7,368 nucleotides of DNA from an uncultured Rhodoferax sp. (GCA_936943465.1 CAKZJN010000504.1:1-7368); one strand, 5' to 3'; positions 1 through 5,632 are shown, counted from the stretch's first letter. Program-made: numbers and translations. The notes: generated by a model not told the origin, from the sequence alone.

Positions 1-197
1 CCGTGGATCACATTGATCAGGTCGTACACCACACGGCGCTCGCAGCCCATGATCAGGTCCAAATTGCGAAGGCCCACATCAAAGTCGATCACCGCTGTCT
101 TGTGACCGCGCAAAGCCAGGCCGGTTGCAAAACTGGCACTGGTCGTCGTTTTACCAACGCCGCCTTTGCCCGAAGTCACCACGATGATTTTTGCCAT
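1..197 (-). CDS. minD: Septum site-determining protein MinD (N-terminal part, runs off the window)
   Basis: Membrane-associated ATPase that recruits MinC to the inner membrane and, with MinE, oscillates from pole to pole to keep the FtsZ ring at midcell. The visible 65 residues begin MAKIIVVTSGKGGVGKTTTS, which contains the deviant Walker A motif (KGGVGKTT, residues 11-18) of the MinD/ParA ATPase class. They continue with AVIDFDVGLRNLDLIMGCERR, the MinD-specific Walker A' region around residues 35-55. The ATG at 197 is preceded by a purine-rich AGGAAAG ribosome binding site. The gene lies 32 bases downstream of minC on the same strand, the usual minC-minD-minE order, so minE is expected just beyond base 1. 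About three quarters of the protein lies outside the window. The identity is very secure from the N-terminus alone. Confidence 0.97.
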   Translation of the reverse strand, partial: MAKIIVVTSGKGGVGKTTTSASFATGLALRGHKTAVIDFDVGLRNLDLIMGCERRVVYDLINVIH

Positions 198-229
198 GCT
201 GGTCTATCTTTCCTGTAAATAATTCAATT

Positions 230-994
230 TCAATTCTTTAGCGCTTCGATCAGCAGTTTGTCCTGCCCGCCTTCGCTGCTGAGACGCACTTGTGCCGCCT
301 TACCCGCCACCTCGGCTGGTAGTGGGTTTTCGCTGGTTCGGTAAACACCGGCAATGGAGATCAATTCCGGTTCTAGGCACAAGGAAAAAATCCGGGCGGA
401 CGCATTGCCCCGGGCACCGGCCATCGCCTTGCCACGCAAGGGGGCATAGACGTGGATATTGCCATCAGCGACCACCTCCCCGCCCTGGTTGACCATGGCC
501 AACACGACCAGATCGGCGCCGCGCGCATAGATTTTTTGGCCGGATCGCACCGGTTTGTCGATGACCAGGGTACCGGGGCCTGGCACTTCACGCACCACCG
601 TCGGCTCTACCGGTGCTGCTGCCTGCGCGGGCTTTGGTTTACTGACTTCCAGCGGAGCGGGAGCCAATCCCGCCTGCAGCAGCTTGGTCGTCCAGGCAGC
701 AGGTTCGCCCCGAAAGGCTACAGGTACCAGCTTGCAAGACCGCAGGGTCTGCAGCAGTCCGGAAATGTCGACCCACGGGGCGTCACGTTCCTGAGCTGAA
801 CAATCCAGCACCACAGGATCCTGATCGAAAAAATCACGGTTTTCACCCTCCGCGCCGTAAAGGCGGCCCAGTTCATCGGCAACTCGGTCCAGCATGGGCG
901 TCTTCAGCACCAGTGCCACCAAGGGCAATTGGGCGCTTTTGATTTCAAAGCTGGGGATTGGCTGCGCGGACGGGCCCGTGGATTTGGCTGACAT
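230..994 (-). CDS. minC: Septum site-determining protein MinC
   Basis: Inhibitor of FtsZ polymerisation that acts at the cell poles when bound to MinD at the membrane. The 254-residue product has the expected two-part build: an N-terminal FtsZ-inhibiting domain (about residues 14-112), a Pro/Ala-rich linker (about 112-135), and a C-terminal beta-helix domain (about 138-235). The C-terminal domain carries the family hallmark VRSGQKIYARGADLVV, with RSGQ at 150-153 as the MinD-contacting motif known from the family, followed by the turn-rich GGEVVADGNIHVYAPLRGKAMAG segment. I chose the ATG at 994 (MSAKSTGP) over an in-frame TTG at 1036, because the extra 14 residues look unlike MinC and the TTG has no ribosome binding site. 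The ATG also lacks a clear Shine-Dalgarno sequence, so the start is less certain than the identity. It is the first gene of the min operon; its 5' region runs into the DnaA-box cluster at 1081-1331. Confidence 0.95.
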   Translation of the reverse strand: MSAKSTGPSAQPIPSFEIKSAQLPLVALVLKTPMLDRVADELGRLYGAEGENRDFFDQDPVVLDCSAQERDAPWVDISGLLQTLRSCKLVPVAFRGEPAAWTTKLLQAGLAPAPLEVSKPKPAQAAAPVEPTVVREVPGPGTLVIDKPVRSGQKIYARGADLVVLAMVNQGGEVVADGNIHVYAPLRGKAMAGARGNASARIFSLCLEPELISIAGVYRTSENPLPAEVAGKAAQVRLSSEGGQDKLLIEALKN

Positions 995-1080
995 GGGGGG
1001 TGAAAAGGAGCCGGTGGCTGCTACGAAACAGGCCAAATCTTACTTGATCGAACCTTGAAAGCGCCGGCCCCGGGACAACA

Positions 1081-1160
1081 AGATTTTTTGTTTTTTTGGA
1101 TCGGACTTTGTCTGTCTTCTTCTCTTGTTTTACTTATTTAAAGATAGTAGTAGTAGCTAG
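1081..1160. other. AT-rich tract, candidate DNA unwinding element
   Basis: Counting bases gives 24 G or C in 80, far below the flanking coding sequence. It includes a T-run pair (1084-1097), pyrimidine-rich TCTGTCTTCTTCTC, and ACTTATTTAAAGA. It adjoins the TAG repeats and DnaA box A, which is where an origin unwinding element would sit. A minC promoter could equally lie here; I see no convincing -35/-10 pair. Confidence 0.5.
1145..1156 (+). other. Four tandem TAG triplets, candidate DnaA-trio element
   Basis: The plus strand reads TAGTAGTAGTAG at 1145-1156, plus an offset TAG at 1158-1160. Read 3' to 5' moving away from DnaA box A, this is GAT repeated four times, which fits the published DnaA-trio consensus (3'-[G/A]A[T/A]-5') on which DnaA filaments assemble to open an origin. 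A G/C-containing spacer (1161-1175) separates it from the box, and the AT-rich tract lies on its other side, as in the basal unwinding system described in Bacillus subtilis. Function is inferred from position and orientation only. Confidence 0.45.
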
Positions 1161-1175
1161 AGCAAGCGCTGTTTG

Positions 1176-1184
1176 TGTGGACAA
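1176..1184 (-). promoter_or_regulatory. DnaA box A (TTGTCCACA on the minus strand)
   Basis: TGTGGACAA on the plus strand, an 8 of 9 match to the TTATNCACA consensus read on the minus strand. It is the box nearest the AT-rich tract and has the same orientation relative to it as E. coli R1 has to its unwinding element. Confidence 0.7.
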
Positions 1185-1202
1185 GGCAATTTTATGAATT
1201 GA

Positions 1203-1215
1203 AATCAGGGACTTA
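1203..1215 (+). promoter_or_regulatory. IHF-binding site match
   Basis: AATCAGGGACTTA fits the IHF consensus WATCARNNNNTTR at every defined position. It lies 18 bases to the right of DnaA box A, between that box and the others, as in E. coli oriC where IHF bends the DNA. IHF consensus matches do occur by chance, so the call rests on position as well as sequence. Confidence 0.5.
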
Positions 1216-1240
1216 CGTGTGTTCAATGGCTGTTGGTGAG

Positions 1241-1253
1241 CCTGCTTTGCAGG
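1241..1253. repeat. Small hairpin (5-bp stem)
   Basis: CCTGC (1241-1245) and GCAGG (1249-1253) form a perfect stem around a TTT loop. It lies between the IHF site and the inner DnaA boxes. There is no T-tract, so it is not a terminator; function unknown. Confidence 0.35.
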
Positions 1254-1264
1254 TGTTCCGACAA

Positions 1265-1273
1265 ACTGGATAA
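1265..1273 (-). promoter_or_regulatory. Weak DnaA box
   Basis: ACTGGATAA on the plus strand reads TTATCCAGT on the minus strand, a 7 of 9 match to the consensus with both mismatches at the last two positions. It lies between box A and box B in the same orientation, where low-affinity boxes are found in other origins. Alone it would not be worth calling. Confidence 0.35.
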
Positions 1274-1294
1274 CTTGGTAGCGCTGGAAATAAA

Positions 1295-1303
1295 TGTGGA
1301 TAA
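1295..1303 (-). promoter_or_regulatory. DnaA box B (perfect consensus)
   Basis: TGTGGATAA on the plus strand is TTATCCACA on the minus strand, identical to the high-affinity DnaA box. It faces box C across 19 bases. Confidence 0.8.
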
Positions 1304-1322
1304 GTAGGTACTTGCCAGAAAA

Positions 1323-1331
1323 TTATCCACA
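1323..1331 (+). promoter_or_regulatory. DnaA box C (perfect consensus)
   Basis: TTATCCACA on the plus strand, followed by G as in many origin boxes. It is opposite in orientation to boxes A and B and closes the cluster on the right, the same position and direction as R4 in E. coli oriC. Confidence 0.8.
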
Positions 1332-1340
1332 GCCTTGTAC

Positions 1341-1378
1341 CTTGACAGGCATTCAATGGGCCTGTCCTTTTGGTCAAG
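1341..1378. repeat. Inverted repeat between the DnaA boxes and the cyclase gene
   Basis: GACAGGC (1344-1350) and GCCTGTC (1360-1366) form a perfect 7-bp inverted repeat with a 9-base spacer. An overlapping outer pair, CTTGAC (1341-1346) and GTCAAG (1373-1378), offers an alternative fold. There is no T-tract. It could be an operator for the downstream gene or a secondary structure at the edge of the candidate origin. The rest of the leader, 1379-1540, shows no promoter I can defend. Confidence 0.4.
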
Positions 1379-1540
1379 CTGGTTTAAGTTGTCCATCGGG
1401 TTAGACGGTTGCAAAAAGTGCATACTTGGTACCGCTCTACGGGCCCGCTTGCGACACAGTGCATGCAACCCAAGAACGATTCGAAGCAGGAGCATTTTGT
1501 TGGTTGTGCTATTCCAATCCATACCACGCAGGCACCGGGA

Positions 1541-3085
1541 ATGAACGAGAAGAAGTCTTTTGAAGTAGCGCGCGAAACCCTGAAGCAACTCACTACGCGC
1601 AAGTTGCCGCCTACTCCGGTCAACTACAAGGCCATCTACAACGAGATTGCAGGGATCCCATCGGTTGAACACTTTCCGGCCAATGAGTTGCGTGGTATTG
1701 CCCACGCCTTGCAGGCCAAGACCCCGGGTCAGCAGCGCCAGAAAGGATTGCTGGAGTCTTCGATCGATCGCATGAATTGGGACGGCGTGAGGGCGGCTTT
1801 GGTGGCATATGCCGGTTTTGTGCCGGTGGGTGCTGCGGAAGGAAATGCCGGTTCCGCAGCCAAACCAGCGACCTCTTCCGAATCAGCACCAGCATTGACC
1901 ACCGAATTTCTATCCCAAATGGGTCGGTTGATTGAATATGCACAACCTGCCTTGGGCACGGATGATCCGCGTTTTGCCGAACAGACCGGTCAGTTGATCA
2001 AAGCTTTAAGGCAGCCGGGTTTTGATGTTTCGATGGTCAAACAGATGCTGGTGAATTACAGCCACCGCCTGTCGTTTGCCGCAGAAGACCAGCATGAAAT
2101 CAAGAGTTCCCTGCTTAAGTTGCTGAATTTGGTTTTTGAGAATATTGGTGAACTCAGCATCGAAGACCAATGGCTCAAGGGCCAGATGGAATCTCTAAAG
2201 GCAGCTTCTGTCCCACCTTTAAGCTTGCGTCGACTTGATGAAGTGGAACGCCTGCTGAAGGACGTGATTCACAAGCAAAAAGACGCCAAGCAACGAACGC
2301 TGGAAGCGCAGGACGAGATGCGCAAGATGCTGGCGACGTTCATCGAGCGTCTCTCGCACATGACCCAGTCCACCGGTGTTTTTCAGGAACAGTTGGAAGA
2401 AAGTGCACGACAAATAGAAAGTGCAAAAACTTTGGCTGACATTGCGCCAGTTCTCAAAGAGGTCATTGGCGCAACCCGGGCGATTGCTAAAGACACGCAG
2501 TCCACCCGTGAAGAATTGAACGCCATGCGCGAGCAGGCGGGTAGCACCCAAGCCGAGATTGCCAAACTGCACCAGGAGCTGGACCGCGTTAGCGTGCAGG
2601 CCCGCCACGACCCCTTGACGGGTGCGCTGAACCGGCGTGGTCTGGAAGAAGCTTTGGAGAAAGAAATTTCGACCGTGCGCCGCAAGGAAACGCCCTTGAG
2701 CGTGGCCTTGCTGGACATCGACAACTTCAAGGCGCTGAACGACAACCTGGGCCATGAGCAGGGTGATAACGCCTTGACCCACCTGGCCAAGGTGGCGCGC
2801 GAATGTATGCGTCCGCAGGATACGCTGGCACGCTTTGGTGGTGAAGAGTTTGTTTTTCTTCTGCCCGATACCGCGCTGGACAAGGGCATTGAAGCGATGA
2901 CCCGTTTGCAGCGTGAGTTGACCAAACGTTTCTTTCTTGCCGGAAATGAAAAGGTTCTGATTACCTTCAGCGCAGGGGTCGCCCAACTCAATGCAGAAGA
3001 GACCGGCATGGAAGCGATTCGGCGCGCCGACCAGGCCATGTACCTGGCCAAGCGGGCAGGCAAGAATCGTGTGATTGGCACCTAG
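1541..3085 (+). CDS. GGDEF-domain diguanylate cyclase with N-terminal uncharacterised region and coiled coil
   Basis: Predicted to make cyclic di-GMP from two GTP. The 514-residue protein ends in a complete GGDEF domain (about residues 345-514): it opens with HDPLTGALNRRG (D357), has DIDNFKALND (D392, D394) as the metal/substrate segment, and carries an intact GGEEF signature at 433-437. An RPQD motif at 424-427, exactly five residues before GGEEF, fits the RxxD inhibitory site for product feedback. Residues about 230-350 are rich in charged heptad-like segments and probably coil. The N-terminal 200 residues (with PPTPVNYKAIYNEIAGIP near the start) match no sensory domain I can name. No signal peptide or membrane helix is seen, so it should be cytosolic. 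I chose ATG 1541 over ATG 1463 and TTG 1409, because the protein from MNEKKSFEVARETL onward looks family-like and the upstream residues do not. No strong Shine-Dalgarno sequence precedes it. Confidence 0.9.
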   Translation: MNEKKSFEVARETLKQLTTRKLPPTPVNYKAIYNEIAGIPSVEHFPANELRGIAHALQAKTPGQQRQKGLLESSIDRMNWDGVRAALVAYAGFVPVGAAEGNAGSAAKPATSSESAPALTTEFLSQMGRLIEYAQPALGTDDPRFAEQTGQLIKALRQPGFDVSMVKQMLVNYSHRLSFAAEDQHEIKSSLLKLLNLVFENIGELSIEDQWLKGQMESLKAASVPPLSLRRLDEVERLLKDVIHKQKDAKQRTLEAQDEMRKMLATFIERLSHMTQSTGVFQEQLEESARQIESAKTLADIAPVLKEVIGATRAIAKDTQSTREELNAMREQAGSTQAEIAKLHQELDRVSVQARHDPLTGALNRRGLEEALEKEISTVRRKETPLSVALLDIDNFKALNDNLGHEQGDNALTHLAKVARECMRPQDTLARFGGEEFVFLLPDTALDKGIEAMTRLQRELTKRFFLAGNEKVLITFSAGVAQLNAEETGMEAIRRADQAMYLAKRAGKNRVIGT

Positions 3086-3115
3086 TCCGAAGTCCCCTAT
3101 CTTTAAGGAAACGCC

Positions 3116-3694
3116 ATGGTTTATCTGGTCCTCGGTTTGGTGCTTTTTTTGGGTGTGCATTCGGTTCGCATCGTGGCCGATGACTGGCGCACCCAGACTG
3201 TTGCGCGCATTGGCGCCAATGGGTTCAAGGGTGCTTACACGCTGGTATCGGTAGTGGGGCTGGGCCTGATCGTTTGGGGCTTTGGGGTGGCGCGCGAGAC
3301 ACCGACACTGCTGTGGTTGCCGCCCGTGGGCATGCGCCATGCGGCGGCTTTGCTGAACGTGCTGGCCTTTGTGTTTTTAGCAGCGGCCTACGTACCGGGC
3401 AATGGCATCAAGGCGCGGGTGCACCATCCGATGATTCTGGGTGTGAAGACTTGGGCCTTGGCGCACCTGATAGCCAATGGAAACCTGGCCCATGTGCTGC
3501 TGTTCGGGACCTTCTTGGCCTGGGCGGTGCTGGACTATGTCAGTTGCCGGCGCCGGGATCGCGCACAGGGCGTTCAATACGCAGAAGGAAGGCTTTCAGC
3601 CACGCTGCTAACCGTAGTGACAGGTGTGCTGGTCTCAGGCGTTTTTGCCATGTGGCTGCATGGCCTGTTGATTGGTGTGAAGCCCTTTGGTTAG
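3116..3694 (+). CDS. NnrU family integral membrane protein
   Basis: A 192-residue, mostly hydrophobic protein with about five or six predicted membrane segments (near residues 2-20, 40-57, 76-93, 105-120, 124-142, 163-186). It has the NnrU-family landmarks: a histidine in the first helix (H15), the HHPMILGVKTWALAHLIANG block (about 103-122), and a C-terminal LHGLLIGVKPFG. The family is named for a gene linked to nitrite/nitric oxide reduction in alphaproteobacteria. It is related to the plant zeta-carotene isomerase Z-ISO, a heme b protein, so the conserved histidines may bind heme; this is inference here. A good AAGGAA site lies five bases before the ATG. The gene starts 30 bases after the cyclase gene with no terminator between, suggesting one transcript. 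No denitrification genes are in the window, so its role is open. Confidence 0.87.
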   Translation: MVYLVLGLVLFLGVHSVRIVADDWRTQTVARIGANGFKGAYTLVSVVGLGLIVWGFGVARETPTLLWLPPVGMRHAAALLNVLAFVFLAAAYVPGNGIKARVHHPMILGVKTWALAHLIANGNLAHVLLFGTFLAWAVLDYVSCRRRDRAQGVQYAEGRLSATLLTVVTGVLVSGVFAMWLHGLLIGVKPFG

Positions 3695-3709
3695 GCTTAT
3701 TGGCGCAGT

Positions 3710-3919
3710 TTAGCGATCAAGAAACCACTGAATGGCAAACTTGGCAATGAAGCCCACCATACCAAAGGCCAGCCCCAAAAACAGCACGAAGGTGCCAAAG
3801 CGACCCGCCTTGGATTCCCATGCCAACTGGCCAATGATGAACAGCATGTAGAGCATGAACCCGGCCACGCCGAAGGTGAGGCCGAAGGTAGCGATCTGCT
3901 CTTCTGTAAAGCCAAACAT
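3710..3919 (-). CDS. DUF2788 family small membrane protein
   Basis: A 69-residue protein with two predicted membrane helices (about residues 12-34 and 42-64) joined by a short polar loop, QLAWESKAGRFGTF, which I recognise as the conserved core of the DUF2788 family. Its function is unknown. The start codon overlaps the upstream stop codon as TGATG, and a GGGAAG ribosome binding site lies inside the end of the upstream gene, so translation is probably coupled to the DUF2189 gene. It converges with nnrU across only 15 bases, and I see no terminator in that gap. Confidence 0.85.
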   Translation of the reverse strand: MFGFTEEQIATFGLTFGVAGFMLYMLFIIGQLAWESKAGRFGTFVLFLGLAFGMVGFIAKFAIQWFLDR

Positions 3920-4770
3920 CAGAGCTTCCCAAGTTGACTGTCGGGCGCGGAGAAGGCCTCGCGCTCCTCAAACCCGGTGACATCGACCAGATCCCGGTAG
4001 GCATGCCAACTGGCATGGCCCAGCATCGGGATCACTGCAATCAGCCCGAGTAGTAGCGAGCCGATACCCAGCATGGTGAACAGCATGATGATGGCGGCCC
4101 AGAGCGCCAGCGGCGCTGGATTGACCAGCACGGTTTGCCAACTGGTGGCAATCGCCTGCATCAACGTCACGCGGCGGTCCAGCAGCAAGGGCATGGAGAC
4201 CACGCTGGAGGCAAACATGGGGGCCGCCAAAATGCCTCCCACCGCCAGCCAGATTTCAAACAGCCAGTTGTCCTTTGCCAGGATGACGTGCTGCACAAAG
4301 TCCATCGGGTTGTTGATCGGTGCCGGTGACAGCAAGGTGATGAGTGCTGCCGAGGTCATGACCCAGCCGGTGGCAGCGGCACCCAGCAGCAGGCCGAACT
4401 GCACCATGCACCAGTAATCGTTGTCCCACTTGTTGAAGTGGCTGTTCTGCCAGTTCAGCCAGGTCTTGAGGACCACCGACAGATTGGCTTTTTCCTTCCG
4501 CGAAATGGCGCGGCTCAACGCATACAGGCCGGTGGCCAGTACCGGCGCAATCACCATAAAGCCGGACAACGCGCCGGCCAGCAACCAGAAGCGCTGCTGG
4601 GCAATGGCAATGATGGCAGCCCCGATCACCGCCATGGCCACACCATGCAGGATGCTGACCCAGCCCGATTGCGCCACATCGCGCATGCCCTGCACCAACC
4701 AGAGCAGGGGGTGCATCATTCCGATGGTTTTGACCCGCGGAATGCGGTGGATGGGTGGGGAAGTAGGCAT
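3919..4770 (-). CDS. DUF2189 family integral membrane protein
   Basis: A 283-residue inner-membrane protein with roughly six hydrophobic segments (about 39-57, 61-85, 122-147, 171-197, 218-234 and 236-250). The C-terminal PMLGHASWHAYRDLV (248-262) is the hallmark I associate with DUF2189, whose members are annotated only as hypothetical or as BPSS1780-like membrane proteins. No catalytic motif is visible. The reading frame is open further upstream to 4878, but that extension (36 residues) runs back into the intrinsic terminator of the preceding gene. I therefore take the ATG at 4770 (MPTSPPIHRIPRVKTIG). It has no obvious Shine-Dalgarno sequence. The stop codon overlaps the start of the DUF2788 gene by one base, so the two are likely a small operon. 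Function unknown. Confidence 0.83.
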   Translation of the reverse strand: MPTSPPIHRIPRVKTIGMMHPLLWLVQGMRDVAQSGWVSILHGVAMAVIGAAIIAIAQQRFWLLAGALSGFMVIAPVLATGLYALSRAISRKEKANLSVVLKTWLNWQNSHFNKWDNDYWCMVQFGLLLGAAATGWVMTSAALITLLSPAPINNPMDFVQHVILAKDNWLFEIWLAVGGILAAPMFASSVVSMPLLLDRRVTLMQAIATSWQTVLVNPAPLALWAAIIMLFTMLGIGSLLLGLIAVIPMLGHASWHAYRDLVDVTGFEEREAFSAPDSQLGKL

Positions 4771-4853
4771 GGTGGTATGGCCGGAAGTGTAGTGCCGGCC
4801 TGATCTTAACGGCTTGATGCCGGTCAACCAGTAGCCGTTCGCGGCGCGCAGAA

Positions 4854-4887
4854 AAGCCCCCGATGGCGTCGACTCCATCGGGGGCTT
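4854..4887 (-). terminator. Intrinsic terminator of the Spy-like gene
   Basis: A perfect 13-bp inverted repeat, AAGCCCCCGATGG (4854-4866) and CCATCGGGGGCTT (4875-4887), with an 8-base loop. On the minus strand the GC-rich stem runs into TTTTCTGC, so it terminates minus-strand transcription from the Spy-like gene that ends at 4928. It also insulates the DUF2189 gene, which starts at 4770 and must have its own promoter in about 4771-4853; I see no clear one. Confidence 0.9.
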
Positions 4888-4927
4888 GGGTCATCGGGCG
4901 GTCCGCTTTCGCGGCACCGCTCAAGGC

Positions 4928-5443
4928 TTACTTTGCTGGCGCAGCGGGCTTGCCATCCATGTTGCCTTGGGGACCCTTGCCGCGCGGACCGTGGTCTCCG
5001 CGGCGGTCCATCTTGCGGTGTTCCGCATCAAAGACTTTTTGCTGCTCGGGCGTCAGCACCGCGTAGAAGGCCTTGGTGGCTTCGGTTCGCTTGTCCATGG
5101 CAGCATCCATGGTGGCCATGCGTTCCTTGTGCATGGCACGCATTTTGTCGAGGCGCTCAGGGGTGGTGAGTTTTTCCATTTCGGCGCGATCGGGTCGCTT
5201 GCCCATGCCGGCTGGCGGCTTCATGCTCGCGGCAAAGGTGTTCCAGGCGGCTTCCTGGCTGGTCGTAATTTTGAGTTTGGCCTTGATGTCAGCCAGGTGC
5301 TTGGCGTGCATTTGTTCCATCTTGGCGGGGTCGCCATGTTTTCCGCCGTGACCCATCATGCCGCCGTCCATCTGGGCGAATGCGGTACCACTTGCTGCGA
5401 CCATGACACCGGCCAGAGCCAGAGCTTGAATGAGTTTTTTCAT
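4928..5443 (-). CDS. Spy/CpxP-like periplasmic chaperone (LTxxQ motif protein)
   Basis: A 171-residue exported protein. The N-terminus MKKLIQALALAGVMVAASGTAFAQ is a classic Sec signal peptide with probable cleavage after AFA (residue 23). The mature part is helical, rich in Met, Lys and His, and has the two family motifs: LKITTSQEAAW (57-67) and LTPEQQKVF (130-138). In the Spy/CpxP family these mark the helices that form a cradle-shaped dimer binding unfolded proteins in the periplasm. The Met/His-rich start of the mature chain (MDGGMMGHGGKHGD) might bind metal; this is inference. The C-terminal tail is Gly/Pro/Lys-rich and probably disordered. The start at 5443 is fixed by the signal peptide and an AAGGA site; the reading frame is open to 5557, but that extension has no support. 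It is transcribed alone, divergently from rdgC. Confidence 0.88.
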   Translation of the reverse strand: MKKLIQALALAGVMVAASGTAFAQMDGGMMGHGGKHGDPAKMEQMHAKHLADIKAKLKITTSQEAAWNTFAASMKPPAGMGKRPDRAEMEKLTTPERLDKMRAMHKERMATMDAAMDKRTEATKAFYAVLTPEQQKVFDAEHRKMDRRGDHGPRGKGPQGNMDGKPAAPAK

Positions 5444-5632
5444 GATTATTCCTTCTGCTTGTTGGGTCAGAGCGGACATCGCTTTCGACCTGAGAGAAGT
5501 GTGCGCGTCTTGTGTTTCCCCGCCGTAGTGTTTGAACAAGGCTTTGTAAAGTTGCATGAAAAACAGTTGCCGGCGGGCGGTGACAATAGGCCCTCGCGCG
5601 GCACCACCGCGCAGTTAAAGAGAAGGAAATCT
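5444..5632. promoter_or_regulatory. Divergent intergenic region between the Spy-like gene and rdgC
   Basis: This 189-base gap must hold promoters for both genes. I see ribosome binding sites at both ends (AAGGA for each) but no -35/-10 pair with good spacing, no LexA box, and no CpxR-type tandem GTAAA box. Single elements such as GACAAT at 5582-5587 lack a partner. Confidence 0.4.

Larger units (their letters stand above)
1081..1331. other. Candidate replication origin (oriC-like DnaA-box cluster with AT-rich unwinding element)
   Basis: A gene-free 251-base stretch between divergent minC and a diguanylate cyclase gene. From left to right it has an AT-rich tract (1081-1160, 30% G+C), TAG trinucleotide repeats (1145-1156), DnaA box A TGTGGACAA (1176-1184), a perfect IHF consensus (1203-1215), a weak box ACTGGATAA (1265-1273), perfect box B TGTGGATAA (1295-1303) and perfect box C TTATCCACA (1323-1331). 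Known background: the E. coli minimal oriC is 245 bp and has an unwinding element beside R1 (TGTGGATAA), an IHF site just inside R1, and R4 (TTATCCACA) in the opposite orientation at the far end. The same order and orientation are seen here. Against it, betaproteobacterial origins usually lie beside dnaA, which is not in this window. Alternatives are a DnaA-titrating or DnaA-reactivating site, or a DnaA-regulated promoter region. Confidence 0.55.

Noticed and set aside
1081..1331. Plasmid or phage origin with iterons
   Set aside because: No tandem iterons and no rep gene nearby; the sites are DnaA boxes and the flanks are chromosomal housekeeping genes.
1342..1347. TTGACA hexamer as a -35 element for the cyclase gene
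   Set aside because: No acceptable -10 hexamer lies 16-18 bases downstream; the hexamer is also part of the inverted repeat.
1409..1540. 44-residue N-terminal extension of the diguanylate cyclase
   Set aside because: TTG start without ribosome binding site, and residue composition unlike the protein that follows; the internal ATG at 1463 has no better support.
1223..1705. 160-residue minus-strand frame overlapping the intergenic region and the cyclase start
   Set aside because: No recognisable family, no ribosome binding site, and it would cover the DnaA-box cluster.
2219..3340. 373-residue open frame on the minus strand opposite the cyclase gene
   Set aside because: It is antisense to a clear GGDEF gene, resembles no family, and runs across two real genes; it is a by-product of codon bias.
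4771..4878. 36-residue N-terminal extension of the DUF2189 protein
   Set aside because: It begins inside the intrinsic terminator of the preceding transcript and has no ribosome binding site.
4886..5632. Long in-frame extension upstream of rdgC
   Set aside because: It is antisense to the Spy-like gene, and the GTG at 5633 with its ribosome binding site gives the canonical RdgC start.
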